The notes: generated by a model from the letters alone, not told the origin. Shown: positions 48,311 through 61,103, counted from the stretch's first letter. The stretch: DNA of 64,000 bases from Zanthoxylum bungeanum (GCA_019454045.1 SKCR01034784.1:62001-126000), one strand, 5' to 3'. Numbers and translations are program-made.

Positions 48311-50498
48311 TGACCGGCGTAAACACACACGTATAACGCAAGCGCACGTATCGTTCAAGTAGTATAAAAATATCGATCCCACGAGGAATTAATATCTAAT
48401 CTATTAATTTTATAGGTCAAATGATTACTAGTATCTAACAGGTTGATTGATTGATTTGAAATGGTGACGATTCTAAATTTAAAAGCAAGTAAATAAAATT
48501 GTCGAAAATAGGTTTTAAGAAAATTCAATATTAAAAACTATATAGGGTTGTGATTTCTTCCAATATCATTTTAAAGATGAAGTGGTTATCTTAAAGTTGG
48601 GTAATATATTGATTTATTAACCTGGAACACTAAATTATGTGTAAGCCTCTGTCGATGGTCAAACACAAATACCCAGTTTAACCCAATTGAACCATATGTC
48701 TATGTCAACCAAATTATCTGGATTCATTAAGTTTAAGTTCCAATTATGGCTACCCCCGCCCGACAGGTATATTCCTATCCTGTAAGGAAATCTATTAAAG
48801 GGTTATCTATCCTCAAGGAAGATCGTGGGCTATTGAGTCTAAGGCTGAAACCTAAAATCCCTATGTCTAGTTCATTTTAGATTTACCAGATCAATTTTAT
48901 TAATGGCCAGTTAATGAAAAAGCATTAAGATTAAGACTCAATAAATAAATCTTTATATTACCCAAGCTATAATCTAACCCCTTATAAAACGGTGATATTA
49001 AAAGTCATCACAACCCCAGATAACTAATTTAGTTACAACACATAACTAGGGCTAGTAAAAACTTGAAAATAAAAGACATAAAGTAAAAATGCGGTAAAGT
49101 AAATACTGAAAAGTAAATTACAATAAAATAAAATGCTAAGGTAAAAGGAATTACTTTTACTACTACTAATTTAGATATCTCCCATAATATAATATATAAA
49201 CTTGTGATAATATTACCAACCGACCAATCTGGCGGTATCCTGATTAAGTCAAATTAAGTCCAACCAGCCATAAAGGCGGAACCAAAATTAAATTACCAAC
49301 CGACCAATCTGGCGGTATCCTTGATTAGTCAGGTTTAAACCAGATTAAAATTAAATTACCAACCGACCAATATAGCGGTATCCTTTTTAAGTCAAATTTT
49401 AAATAGTGAATATATTATTTTTAAGGGAGATTAATCTAAATAGCAATAGTAAAAGAATTACCTTTCACCCTAGCTGGGGAAGTTACCTCCTCATGGTAAA
49501 TAGTAAAAACTGTAAAAAGTAAAAAACAAGTAAATTATTATTATTACAAAACGTAATTAAAATTAATTACAAAACTAAAAAACTAAAAAACTAAAAATTA
49601 AAAGAAAGTAGAGAGAGAAACTCTCTCATTACATCAAAGAGATGAGAGAGAGTGGTGCATCTAAAACTGAAATTTGAAGCTCTATTTATAGGCCTCGGTG
49701 GAGTTCCAGCGTCGCAACGCCAGGGCCTTTGGCGTCGCTACGCCAGCTTCTGTCGATGTGGCACGCTCTGGTTCGTCGGTTTGCAGATTCTGGATAAGCT
49801 GATAAGGTGACATGTGGCGAGGTGGTTGGGCTTCAATTATTGTGACACGTGGCGGCTTCTGATTGGTCGATGAGATTCCTATCCGCCACGTGTCAGATAA
49901 GGATTAGATACTCAATGATTGATGCTAACGTGGCGCTGACGTGGCGGTGATGTGGCGACACGTGGGAAAGAGACTGTCGGCACCGTAGGATTGCGACACG
50001 TGGCACTTCATGATTGGCTGATGATGACATGGCGGTGAGGTGGCAGTTTAACTTGGTCAACCTAGTGATGTGGCTGATGATGTGGCAATGACGTGGAGTG
50101 ACACGTGGCGATGATGACTGTCGGCACCGTAGGATGCTGACACATAGCACGGCTCATGTTAGCAAATCGGCTGTGATGGTGACACGTGGCACGGCGCACG
50201 TTAGCAAAGTCAAACTTTTCTCAGATTCTGATTTGTGGACCCGGCGCATGTTATCACTGTTCGGTGCACGTTAGGTGTCGCGACGCTGAAGGTCTTGGCG
50301 TCGCGACGCGGACAATTTACTGAATTGCCATTTTGTCAATTTTTCTCTATTTTGGCCCCAAATTGCTTCCAATGCTTTCCCAACTTTATTTATCTGAAAA
50401 ATAACACAAAACACATCAAAATATTCACAAAACTCAAGAAACTATACAAAATATTAGGTTAAATGAGTGGGAAATAGTGATAGATTTACCACTCATCA
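48311..50498 (-). mobile_element. Solo Athila-like LTR in Copia III
   Basis: 2188 bp from TGACCGGCGT to ACTCATCA with a perfect TSD GGTTT (48306-48310 and 50499-50503). Copia I keeps the empty site near 19850 (attggtttcttagc). It is homologous to both LTRs of element A, so that family has moved more than once. G-box-like motifs cluster at about 49810-50190. Confidence 0.95.
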
Positions 50499-50503
50499 GG
50501 TTT

Positions 50504-52505
50504 CTTGGCAAATAAGGGTGATTCCTTAAATGGGCTTTGGTTTTTGGGTTTGACCCATATTGACCAAAAGTCCATGCCTTAGAAATTAATTAAAAGCCCA
50601 TTGGACTTTAAATTAAATTGACATTGGATGTTAATCGGGCTTTGAGACCCGTAACGATTAGATTTAGAATCTAAGTCGTAAAGGTTCGTTAATAAAGTGT
50701 AATATTTAATTTGGAATTAAATAAATGAATTAGTATTAAATGCAAATTAAATAGGATTTAATGTTGTAGTTTAATTTAATTCAAGAATTCGTACTTTGAG
50801 TACTTATTCGTAAAATGAGTCGGACTCGCGTAAAATCAAATCGTTGTTTGAACATTGGATGGTCATTAAATTCAGATTAATTAATTGGATTAGATTGATT
50901 GAAAACATGCTTGTGTTAATACATGGTTGCGATGCATGAATAATGTATATCGGATGGATATTAGATGGGTGAGGGTAATTTTGGAAATTGTTGTAATAAA
51001 TTTAGAATTTATTAATTGGACCTGCGTGTCCAGCCTATTACCTCCTTACTCTTTGTATTTCTCTTCTCACCTATTCCCCTCAATGTAAATGAGGTTTCTT
51101 TAGAAGTGTTATGTAATCGGGTAGAAGTAATACTTGTGTAGCTTGAGAGAGGAAATGGAGAGATTTGTTCTAGGAACAATGTGTTAAATATCCATCCGCA
51201 TATCATTATTATTTTATTTATATGCGCCCTATTATGTGTTTAGAATGCATGTTTAAGGGTGTATGATGATGAGACCTTAACAAAGATAATTAATTGGTTG
51301 CCAATTGCCCGCGAAAAACCCTGAACATCATATTAAGCGTTTTTCCTTACATTGAGTGATTCTTGCTCAAGATCCAAGACTGGCATTGGTTTGTTGGCCA
51401 AAGTCAAGACCTTTGTCCGTCGAGGATGTGATTGAATCATGAAGGCTTTGTTCCATATCGGTGTCTTGTCCAAGTTGTGATTTGTTGGCCAAAGTCAAGA
51501 TCACTTCTTGTCCATCGACATTGATTACGAAGCTTTCCAAGGTCAATGGGTTCCGCTTAACTGGGATCACTAAGTTTGTTGTGCCAAAGCCAAGGCTTAG
51601 TTGATTCAGAGGAAAAAGGTTAGGAAATATATTGGATATATTGGGATATATAAGATATATGTTTCGGACTTGGATGTCCACCTACTGGATCTAGGAATTG
51701 GATGGGATCCAATTGATCTTAGAGATCTACCTAGTTAATTATCATACAATTTGTTGGTCAAAGTCAAGATTGTGTGTTATTTAACGGGATCCTAGCCCAC
51801 TAGGAAACAAGATTTCCCGAGTACTCAACAGAGGGTTAGAGGCTCGCCGAAAAATAGTGGGAGGCAAGTATTAAATTTGCAATATTCGTTTAGTTACTTG
51901 CCATACGCGCTCATTTCAAATATTTCGTCAATAAATTAATATATTAGTTGGACTAATAATTAATCGTTGTTTTAATAAAACAGTTGGACTGTATTCAAAC
52001 TATTTCAATTAATAGTTGATTTTATAATTGGATTATAGTAATCAATATAATTGATTTAACCTATTAAATTATAGTTGATTATATAGTTGGACTATAGTAA
52101 TCATTATAATAAATAGTACCTAAAATCGTTGATTAAATAGTTAGACTATTAGAATCAAGATAAATTGAAAGATTAGTGTTTAAAACATAATCCTGGGTGA
52201 AAATGTATTTAAACGACTTTAATTTTTCAAATTGGGAATAATACTTCAGGATAGTCCTGAAAACTAAGAAGTTACTTTATTTGATAAAATAACATCTTAG
52301 GCCTAAGCCTGGAGTTAAGCAAATAGTAGAACATGATATTTCATGTGATGATAACTTTAGTGCTTAATCCAATAAGCTTGCCAAGTAGACTCCTTAATTT
52401 CTTATTCAGAACTAAGGATTAGATCCTTATAGTATGAAAATGAAATTGAAGGATCTTCATAGATCTATTTTTAGATCTTAGAAGTACTAAATTGCAATAG
52501 AAAAC
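50504..52505 (+). other. Copia III leader, right part
   Basis: No confident sense domain. It includes the conserved antisense frame 51367-51681, three ttggccaaagtcaa-like words near 51396, 51486 and 51755, and triloop repeats such as 51696-51714 (arm AATTGGAT, spacer GGG). Confidence 0.65.
51367..51681 (-). other. Conserved antisense ORF in Copia III leader
   Basis: A 104-residue frame homologous to 20719-21000, with RNPLTLESFVINVDGQEV and KGLDFGQQTNASLGS. Function unknown. Confidence 0.4.
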
Positions 52506-52509
52506 TCTT

Positions 52510-52843
52510 GGAGAGTTAAAGGCTATACTCAATGAGACAAAGCCAAAGTTTGCAATAAGGCAAGAAGTGCAAGGAGCGTCTTACTTCGACGTCCCAGAAG
52601 GCCAAGGCTTGGCCAAAGGCTTCTGGAGTGTGGAAAATGGGCAAAGGCAAAATCATTATAGTCTTCTTGGAAGACATAGGACATATCTCAAGATGTCTGC
52701 CTAAATTGTGGCAAACGGGGTCACTGAAGCGTGACTGCCGTATGGACAAGGCAGACATGAAGGAAATGAAGACGGGCAAGGCTCTGACTTCAAATATGTT
52801 TGTTATAAACATGTTCGCTACTAGTATTAAAATTGGATTTTAG
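52510..52843 (+). pseudogene. Copia III gag relic
   Basis: Homologous to 21876-22190, with SLKRDCRMDKADMKEMK and NMFVINMFATS in frame at the end. The upstream part is frameshifted. Confidence 0.5.
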
Positions 52844-52899
52844 ATACTAAATGTGGTACATAAATATGTAATGGTGTGCAGAATCTGCTGATAAGCAGG

Positions 52900-53820
52900 A
52901 TACTGACTTCAGTTGAGATAAATCTGCGAATAGAGAACGGGACGAAAGTCACTATTTTAACCGTAGATACCTAAGTTTAGGAACTACCCTTAGGGTATGT
53001 ACTTAAATTAGGAAACTGTTACAATGTAACTAGTTTGACTAGAAACATTATCTCTATATCAGGGTTTAACCCGTTACGGGTATACCTTTATATTCTAGAA
53101 CACTAAAGTGTTTTATTTTATAAAGATGATATTGAGATAAACACATTAGATGTGAAAAACAGTATTTATATTTTGAATATAAATAAATCTCAAGCATATA
53201 ATATGACAAACAAATAGCTCAAACTGAGTAAATCAGTTGAAACTTAATTGTGGCATTGTTGTCTGGGACACAATTAAACAAGACTCGTATATCCACACTT
53301 TCGAAGAGTTGGTACTAGGAAAAATTTGATTCTATTCAAATAATGTCTACGAATCTAGTTTATTAGGCAAAGTGCCTATAACACCTTTACTTGGTAAAAG
53401 TGAAAATGTCACCGATCTGTTAGCCCTCGTTCATTGTGATGTAAGTGGGCCCATGTCTAGCTAGGCTAGAGGTGGATATGAATGTTTCGTGACCTTTACG
53501 GATGTGGCATCGCGTTATGGTGATGTGTTTCCTTAGAAACACAAATCGAAAACTTTCAGAAAGTTTCGACACGAAGTAGACAAACAGATCGGCTAAAGTA
53601 TTAAACCATCACGGTTAGACCATGATGAAAATACTTAAGCAATAAGTTTCTTAAATACTTGAAAGAGTATAGTATTCTTTCAAAGAGGACTCCTCCCGGA
53701 ACACGTCAATTTGACGTTGTGTCCGAACAGAGAAACCAAATTATGTTGGACATTATAAGGTTAATCATGAGTAGCTCTGAGCTACCATTTCCTTCAAAGG
53801 ATACGCATTAACAGTGCAAA
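52900..53820 (+). pseudogene. Copia III protease-integrase relic
   Basis: WHCCLGH near 53251-53271 and DLLALVHCDVSGPM precede the shared TAG at 53462-53464; TFTDVASRYGDV follows. The catalytic-Glu segment near 53720-53800 is more decayed than in Copia I. Confidence 0.8.
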
Positions 53821-54239
53821 ACTTATTTAGAATAAGGTTCCATAAAAATCTGTTTGACAGATTTCATATTAGATATGAACAGGAAAGAAACCGGGTTTTC
53901 TTATTCCTGAAGATTTGGGTATGCTAGTAATATGTTTGGATGATACCAAACTAAAACCCAAATCGGATAAGTGCCTAAGTTGTAGGTTATCCTAGGGAAA
54001 CCAAAGTATAGTACTTATACAACTCACTAGAGAACAATGTAATTGTTGCTCGCCGTGCGATTTTCCTAAGAGGAATACCGATATGCAGTGGTAAGTGGGA
54101 GGAAAGTAAAACTCGATGAAAATCGGAGTAATACTGTTCCAGGCACCGATTCCTTAATGGAACACAAATAGTTCATCAAGGATGAAACTATACCAATAAT
54201 CTTCGAATACACAAGAACCACGTAAGTCGGAGACAGTCA

Positions 54240-55690
54240 GAAAACAACCTGGGGTATGGGTTTCTGATCTCACCTCATAAAGATGTCAATCTTATTGAGG
54301 AATATGAACTGACTACGTATGAAGAAGTGATACAAGGTATCGACTCCCTATTATGGCAAAGTGCCATGATGTCCGAAATGGATTCCATGTATAACCAACC
54401 AAGTTTGGATACTAGTTGTCCCGAAAGGCATTGTGCCTACTGGTACTATTAAGTCTTCAAGGAAGACATACATGGAAGGCAACATACCAACGTACTAAGC
54501 TGGGTTTATAGCGAAAAGGTATCGTTATCAATATTGTGTCGATTACGACGAAAACTTTTACCAGTTGCCATTGTTAAATCCATTTGGATAATGCTTGCTA
54601 ATGCTGCATGTTTCATTTATGAAATATGACAGCTGAATGCCAAAACCGCTTTCCTTAACGAAAACCTTTCCGAGGATGTTTACAGCATCCTAACGGTTTT
54701 GTCATACTAAAACGAGCAAACAAGGTTTGCAAGTTATTCGATCCATTGATGGATTGAAGCAAGCATTGCGTTCTTGGAATTATCGTTTTGATGTAATCAT
54801 AATGGTATATGATTTAATTCAAAAATGAAAATGATTCTTGTGTATATAAGAAGGTTAGTGGGAGCGCACTGACAGTGAATGTCCTGTGTAATAATGACAT
54901 GTCATTTCTTGGAAATGATATTCCCATAATAAAATCGGTGAAAGCTTGGCTTTCATGAAAATTCTCCGTAGAATTCTTGGGAGAAACAACCTTTATTCTA
55001 GGAATAAAGATCTACTGGGATAGATTTAAAAGTTGTTAGTACTCTCTGAGAACTAGTACATTGAAATAAATGTACGCGACCTGGTGCCTCATATGCTTTG
55101 AGAATATGGAGTCACAATCAGGCCAATCCAAGTGATAGTCATTGGATTGATGTTAAGAACATCCTTGAGTATCTTAGAGGAACTAAGGATGTTGTCTTAT
55201 ACTATGGAGATGGAGAACTTGAAGTGACTGGGTTCACTACTGCAAGTTTCCTGACCGATATAAATGACTATAAGTCGTAACAACGGTACTAAACAGTTTG
55301 AATAATAGAACAATGAGTTGGAAATCTTCCAAGTAAGATATTGTTACCGAATAAACAAAAAAAGCGGAATATTGTTGCAGCTGAGGCAGCAATAGAAGCC
55401 TTCTGGATTGATAATAATCTAATTAGATTAGATATAGTTATGTTAGCAGTTGAGCTAGGCTACAGCGCAGGCTAAAGAATTAATGGTCTTATCAATGATC
55501 TAGATATATACTTCAAATATTCATCTGATTCGTTCGGATCATACATCGTGGCGATGTGATGATCGAATAAATCGCATCAGATGATAATTATACAAATCCG
55601 CTGACGAAAGCCTTTCTTCAGCAGAAGTTTGAGTGAACCGTATATAGTTCGGGTGTAGGACACTTGAGTGATTGGCTATGTGCCAAGTGG
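54240..55690 (+). pseudogene. Copia III reverse transcriptase-RNase H relic
   Basis: RT pieces match 23640-24330 and the YVDD site is lost (NNDMSFLGNDIP). RNase H has SHWIDVKNILEYLRGTKD and LEVTGFTTASFLTD (55098-55280). It is inactive. Confidence 0.82.
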
Positions 55691-55695
55691 GAGAT

Positions 55696-57694
55696 TGTTG
55701 GACAGTTATGGCCCATAGCATCACTATTTGTACAGATCATGGTGTTATTCTACAAATTAACTATGTGACAAAGGAAATTTCTCTTTTATCATTTGTGATA
55801 AGATCACCAAGATGTATAAATGATAGAAGGTCCATATGATTAGTTCCAGATTGATAAGATATGAGACAGTATCAATCCACGAAGGTTTAATCATTAAATA
55901 TCCCTAGTTATAGTATTATCGAGACTGGACATCGATAATGAGGAATAGACTAGTATTGCACTTGTGCGTGTTATGGGAGCATAACGGCATAGTTATCATA
56001 TATTTGGGTATAGGATACTCATGAAAGTGTAATAGGAGGTTGTGTTTACCGATGGTACGGAAACAGCTTCGCTCTGGATAGACCCCTCGGAATTCCAATG
56101 GTAGTATGACTATGTGTCTATGGAAATCCGAATCATGGTAGGTGTATTTGGTCTTAACCTGAGACTTGCACCGCTAATACTTGCGACAATTAATGTACTT
56201 TGGTTTTGGTCATCCAGGGCTTTAACAGGTTCTGTGTACGCCTCTTCTGGGTATATTGGGAATCGTAGTGTATTGGGTGTGATGTCGAGATGGAAGTATC
56301 ACTACAGTCATAGTGGAGATGATGATCACGTAGGATAGGAAACTCGTTCTCTTATATGCTGTAACTATCGGGATATTATGACTAGGTCATGTTTATCCGA
56401 TTATAGAGACTAGTTACCAGAGATCCGATATGTGTTTCGTACGGGGCAGACACATTTCCAGCCCCAGGCCTTGCACGTGACATCCGATACTGGATCGAAA
56501 TACGCAATACTACGTATACTACGCCTGATATAGATCTCATATCCCAGTAAGAATATTTCTGGAGAATTGGGTAGGCATGATGCTTTGCTAGAAGCCAACC
56601 ATGTCTTGTAAATCGGTAAAAATGTAGTACTAGGTAATTACGTGTTTGGATAGTCCGACGACCGGATTTACTGTCAACATATCCGGGGATCTCATGGGTC
56701 GCTTCCCGAAGATTCACCGATGACGTATGACTCGCACTTTATTAATCTGGGATTAATTAGATGAGAGATAAAATTAATCTGGGATTAATTGCGGAGATAT
56801 TTTATCTGGGATAAAATATTAATTAAAGAGAGAAAATGATTAATTTGGAATTAATCGATAAAATAATATATTCGATATATTATATGAAATTGGATTTCGA
56901 CGCGGAATTAAATTTAGAATTTAATTCAGGCGAACGAGTTAATTTAGAATTAATTCGTTAGCGACGTGAATAATGATTTTGCTAGGCATAATTATTTAAT
57001 TACGTCGCAACGGAAAATTCGTTAATTTGGAATTAGCGAACCCGAGCCCGGGAGTGTTTGCGGGCGCACTCGTATTTCGAATTCAAGTGCGGCCCACAAG
57101 TCACATCAAGCGTCAAATCACTAGTCAATCAATTGATGTGAGGTCTAGTCACTTTGAGTGATTTGACAACTTGTCATGAGTGATGTGAATAGTGATGGAA
57201 GTGGTTGTGGCTTTAATGCTTTGACTTTTTGAAAGAAAAATTGGTATATCTTTATTTGTTTTTTGGAAAATCAAATAAGTGTATGGCATACACAAACCAA
57301 CTTCCTCTCTCTCACTCTTTTCTTCTCACGCCCAAAGGGCAATTCTTCTTCCTTCTTTTCTGTCAAAGCCGAGAATGAAGGAGAAGCAAAGGGAAATTTT
57401 GCGGCAAAATTTCCGGAGTGCTAGCACGCTTTAGGAGTCTTGCGAATGTGATAGAGAAACCCACATGTGGGCTTGGAATACACATCACGAGTTTGGAGCT
57501 TGGTGGATCATCCATGGCCGAATGGAGGAGCACAAAAACCTGCAAATGCCGAGAGCTTCAAGGGAGCTTGGAGAAGTTTTGTGTTCATCGCATCGCTCAA
57601 CAGATCATTGTAAGTATTCCGCAACTTCTTTGAGTATTCTCACATATATTTTTCTTTCTTGATTTGATCCTTGGGACCTAATAGAAACCCAACA
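55696..57694 (+). repeat. 3' LTR of Copia III
   Basis: 1999 bp. A perfect 10-bp inverted repeat with spacer TAG lies at 56905-56927 (arm GAATTAAATT), in the array at 56745-57050. Confidence 0.93.
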
Positions 57695-57940
57695 CCTCAA
57701 CCCTGGGATCCATTCCCAAAACTGACAATGATGTGGGCCTCAACCGTGGGATTCATTTCCGACTGATACTGATGTGGGCCTCAACCCTGGGATTCATTTC
57801 TGACTTATACTAATGTGGGTCTCAACCTTGGGATTCATTTCCGAAACTGATACTGATGCGGGCCTCAACCTTGGGATTCATTCTCGAAACTGATACTGAT
57901 GTGGGCCTCAACCCTGTGATTCATTCGTGAAAACTACTGA
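57695..57940. repeat. Tandem array B of the Tat element
   Basis: About six units of gatgtgggcctcaaccYtggg with gattcattYc. The first unit was split by Copia III, its left part now at about 45615-45629. Confidence 0.88.
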
Positions 57941-58086
57941 CACTGTACTATTGCTGCTTCTGGTTGGCTTGCATTTGCCGCTTTCTCTTTTTCTTCTTTG
58001 AAACCTGTGAATACAAAATAGAACAAACACAACAAAAGAATGCAAGTACGTTACGTGTATGCATGCATGCATGAATGAATTTCCTA

Positions 58087-58419
58087 TTACGTTGGGTTAG
58101 GTCTTCCGCCAGTCCTCTTGGTGATCGCTCGGTCTTCTCTCCCTCTGGCAAAATATTGCTTCAATTTATCCACGTTGATCGGCTCGGTGAACTCGTTCAC
58201 TTCCAAATCTGACAGTCTCACTGCCCCATTTCCCATTACTTTCTGGACTATGTAGGGTCCTTCCCAGTTGGGTCTGAACTTTCCTCTCGGGTCTATCGTC
58301 GACGTCTTTGACTGCTTGAGTACCAGATCACCCTTTCTGATCTTAGTAGGATGCACATTTTTGTTGAACGCTCGAGCCAACCTCTTCTGGTATAACTGCA
58401 TATGTTGTACGGACTTCAT
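58087..58419 (-). pseudogene. Tat integrase C-terminal domain
   Basis: A 110-residue open frame has LARAFNKNVHPTKIRKGDLV and GKFRPNWEGPYIV, then INVDKLKQYF, the typical C-terminal (GPY/F-type) part of Tat/Athila integrase. It is continuous in homology with 58420-59300. Confidence 0.9.
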
Positions 58420-59300
58420 CCTCTTCTCATCTAGCAGTGTTAACTGTTCAAATCTTTGCGAGGCCCATTCTTGTTTAGGTAACTATGCTTCTGCTAATAC
58501 CCGCATGGACTGTATCTCAACTTCTACTGGCAATACTGCTTCCATGCCATAGACCATAGATTAAGGCGTGGCTTCCGTTACTGTTCTCACAGAAGTTCTG
58601 TATCCCCACATGGCGTACGGTAGTTTGTCAGCCCAATCTTTGTAGTTCTCCATCATTTTGGCTAACATCTTCTTTATCGTCTTATTGGCTGCCTCGACTG
58701 CCCCATTCGCTTATGGTCAGTAAGGTGACGATTTATGATGTCTTATCCCATACCTATGTAGCATTGCTTTTGTTTGTCCTTGAAACTAGACTCCGTTGTC
58801 TGTTACTACGTGATGCGGCATCCCATATCGACATATGAGGTTCTGAGCTATGAACTTTGCCATCTGCTTTGCTATGATGTTACAAAATGACTCGGCTTCC
58901 ATACATTTTGAAAAGTAGTCTATTGCCACTACTATGAAACGATGTCCATTCGATGCGTGTGGTCGAATTTCTCCGATCATATCGATTCCCAATGCTAGGA
59001 AAGGCCATGGCTTTGACAGCCCGTGCAACTCTGTGTGAGGCAAATGGTTCAAGTTACCATGTGCTTGGCAATCATGACAATGCTTTACCAGCTTCGCACA
59101 GTTAGCTTCCATGGTCGACCAGTAGAAACCTTGTCTCACTATCTTTCGAGACAAGTTCAATCCGTTCATGTGCAGTCCACATACTCCGGCGTGTACTTCT
59201 TCCATTACTTTCTAAGCCTCTTCCTTCCTTAAGCACTTCAGTTGGATGCCATTCACCTGTCTCTTGTAGATTGCTCCCTTCAAACCTACATACTAAGAAT
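58420..59300 (-). pseudogene. Tat integrase zinc finger and catalytic core, with stops
   Basis: The frame at 58786-59205 gives the HHCC finger (VHAGVCGLHMNG then CHDCQAHG) and the first catalytic Asp (GIDMIG). The second Asp is in VVTDNGV at its end, directly followed by a stop. Beyond it, ANGAVEAANKTIKKM carries the catalytic Glu. Further stops lie before the finger, in the SPY.P segment and after EATP. Upstream, AIYKRQVNGIQLKCL is the usual lead-in to the finger. It is inactive. Confidence 0.9.
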
Positions 59301-59373
59301 CTAACTTCTAAATGGCTATCATGTCCTTTCTAATTGCTTCTTCCTCAATGTCCATGACAATCTCCCTCAACTA

Positions 59374-60170
59374 TCAAAAATCAGTAATCATAGAGGTTAT
59401 CCTCCTCAGCTTGCCATAAATAGAGGGCTTGGTGCCCTTGCTGATCATTTTGATCTGATACTTCTCCGAGGGCCGAGTTTGCATCTTTAGAAGCTGACTT
59501 CTCCAGTGATCTACATAATCTTTGAAGCTCTCCTCCAGCTTTTGTTTGGTATTCTCCAAGTCGTGAAGCGACAAGTCGATCTTCAAATCTGTGACATACT
59601 AATTCAGAAAGGCCTCTGCCAATGCCCTCCAATCATCTTTGACTTTCATCTCAAGGTCGTGATCCATACAACAGGTGCCCCCTCAAGCGACACCCCAAAC
59701 ATCTTCTAAACCTGACGCTTCTACAGACCCACTGAACTCATCACAGAGATATACTGTTGGAGATGGACCCTCGGATCTCCGTTCCCATTGAACTTGGCTA
59801 TGTCAGGCATCTTGAATTGGGCCGGCAGTTGCTCCTCAAAATTCATCGCCTCATTGTCTAGAAAATCCTCATGTTTACCCTTCAGCTTGCGGGTAACTGA
59901 CTCTACCTGATTCCGGAGTTTCTGCAATTCGGCCTGAGACCCAGCTATCCTTCCCGCGGCATACTCAGCCATGTCATCATCGAAGACAGGGATATCATCA
60001 TTCAACTTGTTCGGAGGGTCATCACGCCTCTCATTCTCAAAGCCTCCCCCAGCATGGGGCACAGCCATATTGGCCACAACGGTGGTCAAAGCTTGCAACT
60101 GTTCAGTAATCTTAGTGAGACTAGTTTCCAGCTGATCTATACAAGATCCCTCGTTAACTAATTCGCTCAT
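59374..60170 (-). pseudogene. Tat gag, frameshifted
   Basis: ATG at 60170 opens 149 residues: an N-terminal heptad-like region, the line AQFKMPDIAKFNGNGDPRVH, and a stop at 59721. The Retrotrans_gag domain continues through stops (VSLEGAPVVW) and then, in another frame (59586-59374), as LEESFKDYVDHWRSQLLKMQ with TRPSEKYQIKM. Less than 80 bp separate its end from integrase lead-in sequence, so protease, RT and RNase H were deleted. Confidence 0.88.
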
Positions 60171-61080
60171 GTTGGCTAGTGGCCTTTTGATGAGTCTTCC
60201 TTCTTCCCTAACCCAACGGGTATCTATGGTGTCTTTTAAAACCGCATGTTAGCATGTATGCGTGCGATGCATGGAATATATAAGTCGGCACATTATCATT
60301 CCAAAGCATTCAACCACACTATTGCGCGGTGCAAACTTGTCCCGGTTGAAAAAGGCCCAACAGGTTTACACTTTTGCGATAACATGGCTAAATGACTTCA
60401 AATGATACGGGGCCCAAACATAAAGTGGCCCGTCGATATTTTAGAAGTTTTTGGCCCAATTTTCAGAAAGCACGGACTCGTCCCAGTTTAAATGGCCCAA
60501 CAAGCCCATACCTCATGACAAAAAGTCCAACTGAATCCAAATGTCGGTGGTCCCAAACATAAATATAAAGGAACGGTTTCTATTGGCCCTACAACTAAGG
60601 TTCATATGCGGGTTTATAGGGGTATAGACGTCGACGAAGGATTTCCCACAACTAGGTCTCCCCGCTCAATGGTCCGAGCGACCAAGTGAGCGCACCTTTT
60701 TTATACGCTAAGGTACGTGCCAACGAGTTATGATGCATGACTGACTGTCAAATGGATTTCCTATTGTAGATTCCCCAGAGGAAGGTGGAGCGAACTCTCT
60801 TAAATACCCAAGCTTCTTAGGCTCTTATCGCCTTGGTGACAGGAATAAACAACAGGTCATCCAAATTAGTCCATCACAATAAGCTTCGAGTAAATGATTA
60901 CCTAGGTGACTTCACAGCTTTTCCCTTCAGCTATAGAAAGGTAGTGAATGAAGGAAAACACCAAACCATTACTTAGCTCTAATAGTGCTTTTGATTAAAC
61001 ACCCTTCAACCCACAGTAGACACGGTTAACTAAAACAAAAATCACAAACATTACAATGCATTATTTCGGGGCCGATTCTC
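60171..61080 (-). other. Tat leader between PBS and gag
   Basis: No gene. It matches E1 14090-14764, including gtagattccccagagg and the gtacgtgccaacgagttatg segment. Confidence 0.75.
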
Positions 61081-61100
61081 TATCCCCAGTGGAGTCGCCA
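61081..61100 (-). other. Primer-binding site of the Tat element, tRNA-Arg type
   Basis: Identical to the E1 site, reading TGGCGACTCCACTGGGGATA on the minus strand, 3 bases from the LTR. Confidence 0.78.
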
Positions 61101-61103
61101 GAC

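Larger units (their letters stand above)
45630..57694 (+). mobile_element. Copia III: Ty1/copia element with a nested solo LTR
   Basis: LTRs are 45630-47624 and 55696-57694. The interior is 8.07 kb, or 5.88 kb without the solo LTR, matching Copia I. Flanks are CATCA (45625-45629) and CCTCA (57695-57699). Joining the flanks recreates the array word gtgggcctcaaccctggg, so the TSD was CCTCA and the left copy has mutated. Confidence 0.93.

Noticed and set aside
45630..57694. Copia III as a recombinant of two elements because its flanks differ
   Set aside because: Joining the flanks restores the array repeat unit, so CATCA is a mutated CCTCA duplication and a single insertion explains it.
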